From Marinobacterium iners DSM 11526 (lineage in GTDB: Bacteria > Pseudomonadota > Gammaproteobacteria > Pseudomonadales > Balneatricaceae), in the NCBI RefSeq assembly GCF_900107855.1, contig NZ_FNRJ01000004.1:62001-126000 (forward strand): DNA of 64,000 nt, in the 5' to 3' direction. The position numbers and the translations under genes were made by a program. The notes beneath the pieces are model-generated. The model saw only the letters and a list, made by a program, of their open reading frames with translations, did not search any database and had not been told where the DNA came from. Positions 26,541 to 35,037 of this stretch are shown here, one piece after another; within the stretch, counting starts at the first letter, position 1; every line of letters starts with the position of its first letter.

Positions 26541-29500
26541 ATGAAAACATTATTTTCGGGTGTAGCCGCGGCGATATTGCTGCTGATCGCGCCTTCATCT
26601 TGGGCCGCACTGTCCTTTAGTCAGACGTTTGGTGTCAGTCAGCTTGATGTGGGCAACAATACCAGTTTGACGTTCACAATTCAGAACACGTCACCAACAG
26701 AGGCTTCCTGGGATATTGCCTTTGATTCCAGCTTGCCGGCAGGCCTGCGTGTTTCTGATGCACAGGGATTGGATAATACCTGTGGTGGCAGCTTTGTGGT
26801 GGACGATGTACTTGGGAGTATTTCGCTTTCCGGTGGCCGAGTTGCAGCAAGCGAAAGCTGCCTGGTGAAGCTGAACGTTACATCTGACACCGCAGGGTTG
26901 TATACGTCCACCAGTGGTGTGTTGCGTGACCAAAACAGTGGTGACTACGGTAACAGCGGCGACACGCTGACGGTTGTTGAAAACCGAATGAGTTTCTCAC
27001 TGGGCGTGAGTTCTTCCACAGCTGAGCTGGGCGACACGATCTCGATGACCTATCACATCCAGGGTCCTGGCGGCGTCTACACCAGCATCCAATTCTCACA
27101 TCAATTTCCGGATGGCATAAAACCACGTCACGGCACTGCTCCCGTCCGCTCAGGCGTATGTGGTGGCGCTAGCATCGATCTGTCGGAAGATGCATTTACC
27201 CTGTCTGGTATGTTTGTGACCGATACAAGTGTCTGCGAAGTCACAATCGAAATGGATGTGGTGGGTGTTGGTGAAATTGAGTTGCAAACATCCAATATCA
27301 GTTATTCTTCTGGGTCTACCGGCTTCGCGACCAATGTCGTGTCTGTTCAGCCGCGCGTGTTGAATCTGCAAAAGACCGTACTTGCTGATTCGGTATTGCC
27401 CGGCCAGCCGTTTGACGTGACATACCGTTTGAGCAATAACAGTCGCAGCGACACGTTGACTAACATTGCCTTTTCCGATGATCTGGATGCAACAATATCT
27501 GGCCTGGCTGTTGTCGGCATGCCTGCCAGTCAGGCGTGCGGTACTGGCTCAATACTGGGTTGGGACGCGGGAAGTGGGCTTGCTGCCCTAAGCGGTGGTT
27601 CTCTCGCGCCGGAAGAAAGCTGTGAATTTACCCTTACGTTGCAAGCGCCCCCGGCGGTATCCGAAGGTGAGTATAGCAATGCCGTGCAAGCGTCTGCTGA
27701 CAGCAGCAGTGGCGTTGTGCTCAGTCAGGAAAACGCTACCCCCATTCCTGTCATTCCTCAACCGCTGTTGGATATCTCGCTGAGTGAAAGTGTGTTTTCC
27801 GATCAAGTGGATGTCACCTACACCCTCACCAACACCAGCAGTGAACACGCACTGAACAGCATCAGTTTTCAGGATGCTTATACCTTTGGTATTGCATCAG
27901 CCACGGTAAAGTCTGGCAGCAACACCTGTTCGCCGGGTTCTCCGTTTATTGCAAATGTGCCTGCAGCGGGTGACGTTCTTGGCTTTACGACATCAACCCC
28001 TCTTGCCGCTGGTCAGAGTTGTGAATTCACGTTCACCATTACGTTTTCTCCTGGCTCCAAGGGTGTGTTTGAAGGTGCTCTTGTTGAAGAAGCTTTTGGT
28101 GAAATCAATGGGGTCAAGCGTTTGGTGAAGGTGCAGCGTGAGAGCGGCCGTGTTGTAAATCAAGCGCCCATCATTCAAATGACACCTTCGCGCACAACAG
28201 TTACCCCGGGCGAGCCCTTTGACATCAATATCAGTGTGCTCAATGGCGATGGATACCCGGAAGACTTGGATGGGTACACTGATTTCAGTGATATCGAGTT
28301 CACCTTTAATGGTGGCGGTTTTATTGATCCTGTCAGTCTGACTCAGACCTGCCCGGGCCTTTCTCAGGTCGGGAATACCTTTAGTTTGCCTTCGTTGGGG
28401 GCTGGTGAGGGTTGTACTTTCACGCAACAGGCGTCAGCTGTTTCTGCAGCCAGCGGCAGGAATGTGATGTTCGGCCTGACAAATATTTCGGCTCAGGTTG
28501 AGGGGATATCAGTCAGTGGTGCGGATGTTGATACAACTATCCGTGTAAGTGGCCTTATGATCGACACGGTGGTGGAACCGCGCGCGGTGGAGGTGGGGCA
28601 GCCCGCCAGAGTCACGCTTAATTTGCAGAACGTGAGTGCATCCGAGGCTGTCACTAATCTTTCCTACCAGGTTTCTACTCGCAATAGTACGCCCTATGCG
28701 TTTGCTGTTTCTGTCAATGCTGTAGATGTATGTGGTTCGGGCTCTCAGCTGAACACCTTCCCCGTGAGTACAAACACGACCCTACAGCTAACGAATATAA
28801 GCCTGGCGCCGGGAGAGCAATGTCAAATTCCGGTTGATATCATGATCAAGCCATCAGCAGCGCCGGGCCTGTATACGATCCTGCAGAAGAACCTTAGTTA
28901 CGTTGAGTCGAGTAATTCGCTGGTGGCCTTGAACACGGGAGCCATACTTGAGGTGCTGGAGGTTGGAGGTATCAGTGATATTTCCGAGCAGCGTAACCTA
29001 GATGAGCCAAACCCGGATAACGACCCGTTCGATACCACCACCGAGCAACTGGCGGGTGACCTCAACGGGGACGGTACCGCTGATGCAGTGCAAAGCTTTA
29101 TTGCCAGCACGATCAGCCCGCTTACCGGCAGACCGGTAGGGCTTGAAGTTGATCCGCAGTGCACAATCAACAGCTTTGAAATGGTGACTGCCGCGAGTAT
29201 CGGAACGGTGCAGCCCGGTGTGTCGTTCCCTGAGGGGATGGCAAGCTTCAGTATCAGCTGTGCTCAGTCAACTGTGAGATTGTACCTGCCAGGTGCTGAT
29301 TTCTCGGGTAATCAGGCGATTCGCAAGTATGGCCCGCAGGCACCAGACTTTGCCGGTGGCAGCAGTTGGTATGAACTGCCAACCAGTCGAATCGATACGG
29401 CAGCGCACATGATAGAGTTTGTACTGACGGATAACGCCCTGGGTGATTCCAACCCGGCGGTCGGGGTGATTTCAGACCCGATCGGGCTGGCCGACTTGCC

Positions 29501-29621
29501 ACCGACACCGAGCAGTCAGCGTGCTATACCAGTTGCCGGGGTTGGTTGGCTTGCTCTGTTGGCAGTGCAACTACTGCTGGTGGGAGGCTACATGCGAAGG
29601 AAAAGGCGTATACAACGATAA
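26541..29621 (+). CDS. Choice-of-anchor U / DUF11-repeat surface protein with C-terminal sorting tail
   Basis: A 1026-residue exported protein: signal peptide ending SSWA (about 1-22), a series of DUF11/Ig-like repeats with paired Cys (TCGGSFVVDDV..., CEFTLTLQAPP, CEFTFTITFSP), a dockerin-like D-N-G-D-G-T-D stretch near 845, and a choice-of-anchor-U domain (about 895-985; GVSFPEGMASFSI..., RLYLPGADF, WYELPTSRID, VGVISDPIGLADLP). It ends with AIPVAGVGWLALLA, a hydrophobic helix and RRKRR, a tail resembling IPTL-CTERM exosortase signals. Probably a cell-surface protein cut and anchored by an exosortase. A clear terminator follows. Confidence 0.85.
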   Translation: MKTLFSGVAAAILLLIAPSSWAALSFSQTFGVSQLDVGNNTSLTFTIQNTSPTEASWDIAFDSSLPAGLRVSDAQGLDNTCGGSFVVDDVLGSISLSGGRVAASESCLVKLNVTSDTAGLYTSTSGVLRDQNSGDYGNSGDTLTVVENRMSFSLGVSSSTAELGDTISMTYHIQGPGGVYTSIQFSHQFPDGIKPRHGTAPVRSGVCGGASIDLSEDAFTLSGMFVTDTSVCEVTIEMDVVGVGEIELQTSNISYSSGSTGFATNVVSVQPRVLNLQKTVLADSVLPGQPFDVTYRLSNNSRSDTLTNIAFSDDLDATISGLAVVGMPASQACGTGSILGWDAGSGLAALSGGSLAPEESCEFTLTLQAPPAVSEGEYSNAVQASADSSSGVVLSQENATPIPVIPQPLLDISLSESVFSDQVDVTYTLTNTSSEHALNSISFQDAYTFGIASATVKSGSNTCSPGSPFIANVPAAGDVLGFTTSTPLAAGQSCEFTFTITFSPGSKGVFEGALVEEAFGEINGVKRLVKVQRESGRVVNQAPIIQMTPSRTTVTPGEPFDINISVLNGDGYPEDLDGYTDFSDIEFTFNGGGFIDPVSLTQTCPGLSQVGNTFSLPSLGAGEGCTFTQQASAVSAASGRNVMFGLTNISAQVEGISVSGADVDTTIRVSGLMIDTVVEPRAVEVGQPARVTLNLQNVSASEAVTNLSYQVSTRNSTPYAFAVSVNAVDVCGSGSQLNTFPVSTNTTLQLTNISLAPGEQCQIPVDIMIKPSAAPGLYTILQKNLSYVESSNSLVALNTGAILEVLEVGGISDISEQRNLDEPNPDNDPFDTTTEQLAGDLNGDGTADAVQSFIASTISPLTGRPVGLEVDPQCTINSFEMVTAASIGTVQPGVSFPEGMASFSISCAQSTVRLYLPGADFSGNQAIRKYGPQAPDFAGGSSWYELPTSRIDTAAHMIEFVLTDNALGDSNPAVGVISDPIGLADLPPTPSSQRAIPVAGVGWLALLAVQLLLVGGYMRRKRRIQR

Positions 29622-29646
29622 TAAACGTGTACGTCGTGTAATTCTT

Positions 29647-29685
29647 AAAAGCCGGTATCGCAGTCATGCGACCGGCTTTTTCGTT
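29647..29685 (+). terminator. Rho-independent terminator after the choice-of-anchor U gene
   Basis: AAAAGCCGGT (29647-29656) pairs with ACCGGCTTTT (29671-29680); inside, CGCA and TGCG extend the stem after a two-base bulge, leaving a GTCA loop. The outer arm runs into a T tract (TTTTTCGTTT). It separates the surface-protein pair from the polysaccharide operon. Confidence 0.9.
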
Positions 29686-29832
29686 TCTGCCTCAAACGGC
29701 CGTATGCCGCTTTGGATTGCAATGCCACAAGTGGGCAGTATGATGGCAACCCTGTACATGTGTGCATAATGTATATGAATAATTTCACTGAAACTGGCCA
29801 AGGGTGTTGAGGATTGCCCGAGCGAACCTTTG

Positions 29833-29844
29833 GGCGGTAGCGTG
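29833..29844 (+). promoter_or_regulatory. ops element (RfaH recruitment site) of the polysaccharide operon
   Basis: GGCGGTAGCGTG is an exact match to the ops core of enterobacterial JUMPstart sequences. It lies 27 bases before the ATG at 29872, in the leader of the first cluster gene, with the conserved GG immediately upstream. The transcript is expected to pause here, expose the ops hairpin on the non-template strand and load RfaH, which is encoded at 25004-25489. The promoter is probably within 29700-29810 (CATAAT at 29765-29770 is a possible -10). Confidence 0.88.
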
Positions 29845-29871
29845 TCTGAAACGGCAAAAGGACCTGCCAAC

Positions 29872-31227
29872 ATGAAGCTTGAACATCACGGCGCCCGCAA
29901 CGGCGTTACCGGATCATGCCACCAGTTACATATAGATGACGCTGTAAGCCTGCTGATCGACTGCGGTCTGTTTCAGGGGGACGAAACAGACAGTGACAAC
30001 AGCGAACACAACGCTATCCACTTTGATATCAGCAGTGTCAGAGCGCTTGTTGCAACCCATGTGCACATCGACCATGTAGGACGCATCCCTTGGCTGCTCG
30101 CCGCCGGTTTTGATGGGCCGATTATCTGCTCGCAGCCCTCGGCCAAACTGCTGCCACTGGTGCTGGAAGACGCCTTCAAGTTGGGTATCAGCCGCGACAG
30201 GAGACGGGTCGAGCGTTATCTGAAGCAGATTGAGTCACGCATCGTTGCCCAGCCGTACAAACAGTGGTTCACGCTAACTGATACGCCGGAACACAAGGTA
30301 CAGATCAGGCTGCAGCGCGCCGGGCATATTCTGGGCTCTGCCTACGTTGAGGTGGATGTCAGTCAGCCAGGTATAAAGCGAAGTGTCCGTGTTGTTTTTT
30401 CCGGCGACCTGGGGGCCAGCCACACGCCTCTGTTGCCTGCACCCAAGCCGCCGTACCGTGCCGATATTCTGGTGCTGGAAAGCACGTATGGCGACCGTAA
30501 CCATGAAAGCCGAGCCACGCGCAAACACCGGCTCAAGGCTGCGATCGACCGGGCACTGCACAACAACGGTACCGTCCTGATTCCGGCTTTCAGTATTGGG
30601 CGTACTCAGGAATTGTTGTACGAGCTGGAAGAGTTGCTTAATGATGAGCTGCCGGTCATTCTCGATTCGCCACTGGCATCAAAATTCACTGCAGCCTATC
30701 GTGAGTTAAAACCTTTTTGGGATGATGAAGCTCACGCCCGGCTGAAACAGGGCCGCAAGCCACTGGCCTTTGATACACTGCTGACCGTAGACAGCCACCA
30801 CGAACACCTGAAAATGGTCCACCACCTGTCTCGTTCCGGTCGCCCGGCCATCGTTATCGCCGGCAGCGGAATGTGCAACGCTGGCCGTATCGTCAATTAT
30901 CTCAAGGCGATGTTGGGCGATGAGCGGCACGATGTATTGTTTGTGGGCTACCAGGCAGAAGGCACACCGGGGCGTGCGATACAGCAATACGGCCCGCATG
31001 GCGGCTGGGTGGAACTCGACAACGAGCGCTACAGCATCCGCGCCCGTGTCGAAACCATCGGCGGCTACTCTGCCCACGCTGACCAACAGGGGCTTATCAA
31101 TTTCGTCAAGGGCATCAAGCACAAACCGCAAGAGATTCGGCTGGTGCATGGGGACAAGGGTGCGAAGCAGGCGTTGAAGGAAGCGTTGGTACTGGCAGGC
31201 ATGAATAATGCGGAATATATATTATGA
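29872..31227 (+). CDS. MBL-fold beta-CASP RNA metallohydrolase
   Basis: A 451-residue cytoplasmic protein of the metallo-beta-lactamase beta-CASP family (CPSF73/YSH1-like). Motifs: THVHIDHVGRIP (motif 2), RAGHILGSAYVEV, VFSGDLGASHTPLL, LESTYGDR, and the beta-CASP part with IPAFSIGRTQELLYEL, ILDSPLA, GSGMCNAGRIVNYL and the C-terminal GGYSAHADQQGL and LVHGDKGAK. Such enzymes are RNA exo/endonucleases or related hydrolases. ATG 29872 with AAAAGGA upstream is chosen over the in-frame GTG-like start at 29830, which would put the ops element inside the gene. It is the first gene after ops. Confidence 0.9.
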   Translation: MKLEHHGARNGVTGSCHQLHIDDAVSLLIDCGLFQGDETDSDNSEHNAIHFDISSVRALVATHVHIDHVGRIPWLLAAGFDGPIICSQPSAKLLPLVLEDAFKLGISRDRRRVERYLKQIESRIVAQPYKQWFTLTDTPEHKVQIRLQRAGHILGSAYVEVDVSQPGIKRSVRVVFSGDLGASHTPLLPAPKPPYRADILVLESTYGDRNHESRATRKHRLKAAIDRALHNNGTVLIPAFSIGRTQELLYELEELLNDELPVILDSPLASKFTAAYRELKPFWDDEAHARLKQGRKPLAFDTLLTVDSHHEHLKMVHHLSRSGRPAIVIAGSGMCNAGRIVNYLKAMLGDERHDVLFVGYQAEGTPGRAIQQYGPHGGWVELDNERYSIRARVETIGGYSAHADQQGLINFVKGIKHKPQEIRLVHGDKGAKQALKEALVLAGMNNAEYIL

Positions 31228-31265
31228 CTGAAAAGCTCATCATCTGTGCCGATGGCATCAGGTAG
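31224..31265 (+). pseudogene. 13-codon open frame overlapping the MBL gene stop, possible gene remnant
   Basis: An ATG at 31224 overlaps the MBL stop codon in the ATGA manner typical of coupled genes, but the frame (MTEKLIICADGIR) ends at TAG after 13 codons. The 257 bases from 31228 to 31484 otherwise have no gene. This may be the start of a lost second gene or chance. Confidence 0.2.
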
Positions 31266-31381
31266 TCGCCGGAATCCGGTACGTCACCCATATCCAGCGT
31301 ATTGCTTGTGGCATAGCACCCGAAGATACCGGCGGCGCACTGGGCATGCCTGCACCGTTTTGAGCATACTGGCGCGAGTGA

Positions 31382-31398
31382 ATAACGATTGGGAGCGG
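31382..31398 (+). repeat. Direct repeat, left copy (flanks HD/NTase/phosphatase cassette)
   Basis: ATAACGATTGGGAGCGG, matched by ATAACGATTGGGAACGG at 34082-34098 (16 of 17 identical), exactly 2700 bases away and just outside the three-gene cassette. GGTGGTGGA also follows both copies at slightly different spacing. Confidence 0.7.
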
Positions 31399-31462
31399 TG
31401 GTGGAGTGACAGTGCTTCAACACTAACCTCGATTTCACCCTAACGCTTAAACCCCTATACTG

Positions 31463-31474
31463 TATTTGCAAATA
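31463..31474. promoter_or_regulatory. Palindrome TATTTGCAAATA upstream of the HD-domain gene
   Basis: A perfect 12-base palindrome that ends 10-20 bases before the first gene of the three-gene cassette. It could be an operator or overlap a promoter -10; the surrounding sequence is AT-rich. Nothing in the sequence names a binding protein. Confidence 0.35.
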
Positions 31475-31493
31475 TTCTGAACAGGTGAAAGCA

Positions 31494-32561
31494 GTGATCT
31501 CAGTGACTGATAACAAAAAGGACAGGGAGGCAGAACTGTTCCAGGTTCCGTCAGCCGGTACCTTGTCAGGCTGGGTGAAACAGGTTGCGCAAGAGCCGCA
31601 GGCTAGACATATCATCGAGTCAAAGCCATTTCAGCGTCTTAAAAATATTTCGTTTCTTGGTGCGCTTGACCACGTTGCCAGTACACACAGGTTGGCTAAA
31701 ACCCCACGCACACGTGCTCATCATTCACTCTATGTTGCTGCGCTTGCAAGGTTTGTGGCCCACCACCGTGGTTACAGCGATGAGCTTGGCCGGCACCTTG
31801 TTGCAGCGGGGCTATTGCACGACATTGGTCACCCTCCGCTGTCTCACAGTGTAGAACCCTACCTCAAGCAGAAGTTCGGATATGGTCACCATGAAATGGG
31901 CGAAATGGTCCTAAGAGGGAAGTATCACAGCAGCCGAAAGTTAAGCCAACTTTTGGGGCAATCGCTGGATATCAACTTCATAAATGAATTGATATCGGGT
32001 AAAGCCAAAGAGGAAGATGGCGGTGACCTGTTCAGTAGCCCGATTAACATTGACACTATCGAAGGTATCATTCGCAGCTATCGCTATCTAACTGAAGCAC
32101 CGAGTGTGCTGGACCCCTTGAAAGTGGCTTATGCGTCTTTCGTGGATAGCAACGAAGCTCGGTTTAAAACCCTGGATGCATTTTGGCGACTCAAGGGATT
32201 CATCTATAACAACGTGATTACTCGAGACATAGGCTTGATAGCTGATCAGTACAGCCAAGTCTACTTCGCTGATGTCGGTACTCCGTTGGACGAAATGGAA
32301 CTGTTTGAAAATGAGCGGCACTGGCAGCATAAGCATCAGCAGTTCTTTAGCCAACTATCGTCGATCAGGTCTGTAGTTGACACACCAGACGCACTGCAAA
32401 ACCAGAAGCTACAATACAAGCAGCGCAGCTACACGATTGAGCAGGAACGGATGAGTTTGCAGCGCTACAAAAGCGATAAGGTAACCGTGCAAGTGTCAAT
32501 CACTACAAAGCGATATATGCACCAAAAACAGCTTTCAGTCTTCCAGGATAACCAAGGATGA
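31494..32561 (+). CDS. HD-domain phosphohydrolase
   Basis: A protein of about 355 residues with an HD phosphohydrolase domain. The metal ligands are seen in HHSLYVAALARFVAHH and LVAAGLLHDIGHPPLSHSVEPYL (His-Asp), preceded by the SKPFQRLKNISFLGALDHV segment typical of SAMHD1/dGTPase-like members and followed by an INIDTIEGIIRSYRYL element. The substrate may be a nucleotide; not certain. The start is GTG: 31494 has AGGTGA five bases upstream; GTG 31485 is an alternative with poorer signal. It overlaps the nucleotidyltransferase gene by four bases (ATGA), so the two are translationally coupled. No relation to sugar synthesis is evident. Confidence 0.82.
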   Translation: MISVTDNKKDREAELFQVPSAGTLSGWVKQVAQEPQARHIIESKPFQRLKNISFLGALDHVASTHRLAKTPRTRAHHSLYVAALARFVAHHRGYSDELGRHLVAAGLLHDIGHPPLSHSVEPYLKQKFGYGHHEMGEMVLRGKYHSSRKLSQLLGQSLDINFINELISGKAKEEDGGDLFSSPINIDTIEGIIRSYRYLTEAPSVLDPLKVAYASFVDSNEARFKTLDAFWRLKGFIYNNVITRDIGLIADQYSQVYFADVGTPLDEMELFENERHWQHKHQQFFSQLSSIRSVVDTPDALQNQKLQYKQRSYTIEQERMSLQRYKSDKVTVQVSITTKRYMHQKQLSVFQDNQG

Positions 32562-33544
32562 AATACACGATCATGGATGATTTCCCACAGATTACAGCCG
32601 CTAAAAAGTATACTGGTTCCCAGCTACAAGTACTAAGACAAGAGATTGCCCAATGCCTAAGCGGTAGTGAATACAGTGACGCGATTACAGTTGTTACGAC
32701 CGGTTCATATGGGAGAGGTGAAGCAACAGCAGAGTCAGATCTTGACTGCTTCATATTGTTTGATCGTGACCTGCCGGCAGAAGACGTCATCAGCAAAGAG
32801 CTGGAAGCGATCTCGGATGTAATGACACGACATATCGAAAAATCGGCAGGCGATACAGGAACGTTTGGCCCTGATGCACGTATTCGTTTTAGCGATATGC
32901 TTGTAAACATTGGTGGTCAACATGACACTAACGAGTCACTGACTCGACGGTTACTGTTTTTGCTGGAAGGTACATGGCTGTTTAATGAGCAAAGCTTTAC
33001 TGAATACCGACAACAGTTACTTGAAAAACACATCAAGAGTGGCTCGCCGGATGAGCAAGTCCCGCGTTTCCTGCTCAATGACATAATTCGCTATTACCGC
33101 ACCATCGCAACCGACTTTGAATTCAAAACCAGTGAAAGTAAAAAATCATGGGGCTTACGTAATATCAAACTCCGCTTTTCCAGAAAACTACTGTACTTCA
33201 GCGGTATCATCGTTGCGGCAGAACTGAAGGGGCTTGAGCGAGAGGATAAGATTCAGCGCGCGCTCGAGCTGTTTGACCAGACTGGTTTGCAAAGGCTGCA
33301 GGGTCTGGGCGAAGAGCTCAATGCAACCAATGAAATACTCAAAACCTACGAATCGTTCATGGCACACCTCTCACAGCCTGTAGTACGTGCTGCGCTTGAT
33401 AAGGTTCAAAAAGAGCAGCGCATGCAATGCCCAGAGTACAAGGCATTGCGCACAGTCAGTCATGAGTTTTCTTGTGCATTGCATGAATGGCTGAAAGAAA
33501 AGTACGGAGTAGGACACCCGATTCACCACGCACTGGTATTTTGA
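32558..33544 (+). CDS. Nucleotidyltransferase-fold protein
   Basis: A 328-residue cytoplasmic protein with a polymerase-beta-type nucleotidyltransferase motif at residues 45-69: TTGSYGRGEATAESDLDCFILFD, giving the Gly49-Ser50 pair and the catalytic Asp61 and Asp63. The rest is mostly alpha-helical with a long basic region (about 180-210). The product is unknown: it could modify a protein, an RNA or a small molecule, or make a nucleotide signal. It is coupled by overlap to the HD hydrolase upstream and to the histidine phosphatase downstream (TGATG), suggesting the three act on one pathway. Confidence 0.82.
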   Translation: MKYTIMDDFPQITAAKKYTGSQLQVLRQEIAQCLSGSEYSDAITVVTTGSYGRGEATAESDLDCFILFDRDLPAEDVISKELEAISDVMTRHIEKSAGDTGTFGPDARIRFSDMLVNIGGQHDTNESLTRRLLFLLEGTWLFNEQSFTEYRQQLLEKHIKSGSPDEQVPRFLLNDIIRYYRTIATDFEFKTSESKKSWGLRNIKLRFSRKLLYFSGIIVAAELKGLEREDKIQRALELFDQTGLQRLQGLGEELNATNEILKTYESFMAHLSQPVVRAALDKVQKEQRMQCPEYKALRTVSHEFSCALHEWLKEKYGVGHPIHHALVF

Positions 33545-34065
33545 TGGCACTGTACTTCATTCGCCATGCCCAAACACTTGGGAATGCGGCCAATGTGTGG
33601 GTTGGGCGTAAAGACGAGAGCATCACAGCTGCGGGTATCGTGGCATTGAACAACACAGCAGAAAAACTTTCTGCAATAGAATTCAATCACATCTACACCA
33701 GCCCTTTGCAACGTGCGAGTGAAACGGCAGCAGCTATCGCCCAAACGCAACGACTAAAGCTTGAACCCAAGGTACGCATTGGCTTGCAGGAACGAGACTT
33801 TGGCGTGTTCGAGGGTAAAGCCAAAACATCCGAACACCGTAACAGCCTCGATCAAGATGCAAGTGTTGAGCTACATACGTCTATGTGTGAGCGCCTGTAC
33901 CCTGTGATGAAGGAAGTAGCTGCTCTGCAAGGGAATACTTTGCTGGTATCACACTCTGCAGTGTTTAAATGCCTTGTTGAGCATATGGGATACGTCGCCA
34001 AGCCGGAAAAGATATCGCTCAATAATCTTGAATACGTTCAGTTAATTGGGCAAGTCGCACGATGA
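33544..34065 (+). CDS. Histidine phosphatase (phosphoglycerate mutase-like)
   Basis: A 173-residue member of the histidine phosphatase superfamily. The phospho-acceptor is His8 in FIRHAQT; IYTSPLQRASETA and LQERDFGVFEGK follow, and the second catalytic His lies in LLVSHSAVFKCLV. It resembles small-molecule phosphatases of the CobC/GpmB kind, but the substrate is unknown. ATG 33544 overlaps the stop of the nucleotidyltransferase gene; the frame extends upstream but inside that gene. It ends the cassette; a 102-base gap with the right copy of the direct repeat follows. Confidence 0.88.
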   Translation: MALYFIRHAQTLGNAANVWVGRKDESITAAGIVALNNTAEKLSAIEFNHIYTSPLQRASETAAAIAQTQRLKLEPKVRIGLQERDFGVFEGKAKTSEHRNSLDQDASVELHTSMCERLYPVMKEVAALQGNTLLVSHSAVFKCLVEHMGYVAKPEKISLNNLEYVQLIGQVAR

Positions 34066-34081
34066 ACCTATCATATAGTAC

Positions 34082-34098
34082 ATAACGATTGGGAACGG
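34082..34098 (+). repeat. Direct repeat, right copy
   Basis: ATAACGATTGGGAACGG, the partner of 31382-31398. It lies in the 102-base gap between the histidine phosphatase gene and rmlA. Confidence 0.7.
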
Positions 34099-34167
34099 GT
34101 GCAGGTGGTGGATTAAACTGACCGACGCACTGCAGTGAAACACATAAGTTGATAAGGCAAGTTAACA

Positions 34168-35037
34168 GTGAAAGGCATTATCCTCGCCGGCGGTTCCGGC
34201 ACCCGTTTGTATCCGATCACGAAGGGCGTGTCCAAGCAGTTGCTGCCGATCTACGACAAGCCAATGATCTATTACCCACTCTCGGTGCTGATGCTGGCGG
34301 GTATTCGTGACATCCTGATCATCTCAACCCCCGAAGATCTTCCCAATTTTGAAAAGCTTCTGGGCGATGGCAGCAGCTTTGGCATTCAACTCAGTTACGC
34401 CGAACAGCCCAGCCCGGACGGCCTTGCACAGGCCTTCATCATCGGTGAAGAGTTCATAGGTGATGACAGTGTCTGCCTGGTGCTGGGTGACAATATTTTC
34501 TATGGTCAGGGGTTCTCGCCGAAGCTCAGGCAGGCGGCCGCCCGCACGTCTGGTGCAACCGTGTTTGGCTATCAAGTGAAAGACCCAGAGCGCTTTGGTG
34601 TGGTCGCCTTTGATAAAAACAACAAAGCAATTTCGATTGAAGAAAAGCCAGAGCAGCCAAAATCGAATTACGCCGTGACCGGCCTCTACTTTTACGACAA
34701 CGACGTAGTGACAATTGCCAAGCAGGTGAAACCTTCGCACCGAGGAGAGCTGGAAATTACTACTGTAAACCAGGCATACCTTGAACGTGGCGACCTGAAT
34801 GTAGAGCTGCTGGGACGTGGCTTCGCCTGGCTGGACACAGGCACCCACGAAAGCCTGCTGGAAGCGAGTAGTTTTGTAGAGACGATTGAGCACCGTCAAG
34901 GATTGAAGGTAGCGTGCCTGGAAGAAATTGGATTTAACAATGGGTGGCTTTCAAAAGAACAGCTGAAAGAGCAGGGTATAGCGCTCAGTAAAAATGGCTA
35001 TGGTCAATATTTGCTAAGGTTGGCAGGGGAGTCCTGA
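34168..35037 (+). CDS. rmlA: Glucose-1-phosphate thymidylyltransferase RmlA
   Basis: A 289-residue enzyme making dTDP-glucose from glucose-1-phosphate and dTTP, the first step of dTDP-deoxysugar synthesis. Nearly every family signature is present: [69 protein letters not shown] and [17 protein letters not shown]. Full family length, GTG start. Its stop overlaps the next gene (TGATG), which uses the dTDP-sugar downstream. No rmlB (4,6-dehydratase) is present in the window. Confidence 0.96.
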   Translation: MKGIILAGGSGTRLYPITKGVSKQLLPIYDKPMIYYPLSVLMLAGIRDILIISTPEDLPNFEKLLGDGSSFGIQLSYAEQPSPDGLAQAFIIGEEFIGDDSVCLVLGDNIFYGQGFSPKLRQAAARTSGATVFGYQVKDPERFGVVAFDKNNKAISIEEKPEQPKSNYAVTGLYFYDNDVVTIAKQVKPSHRGELEITTVNQAYLERGDLNVELLGRGFAWLDTGTHESLLEASSFVETIEHRQGLKVACLEEIGFNNGWLSKEQLKEQGIALSKNGYGQYLLRLAGES

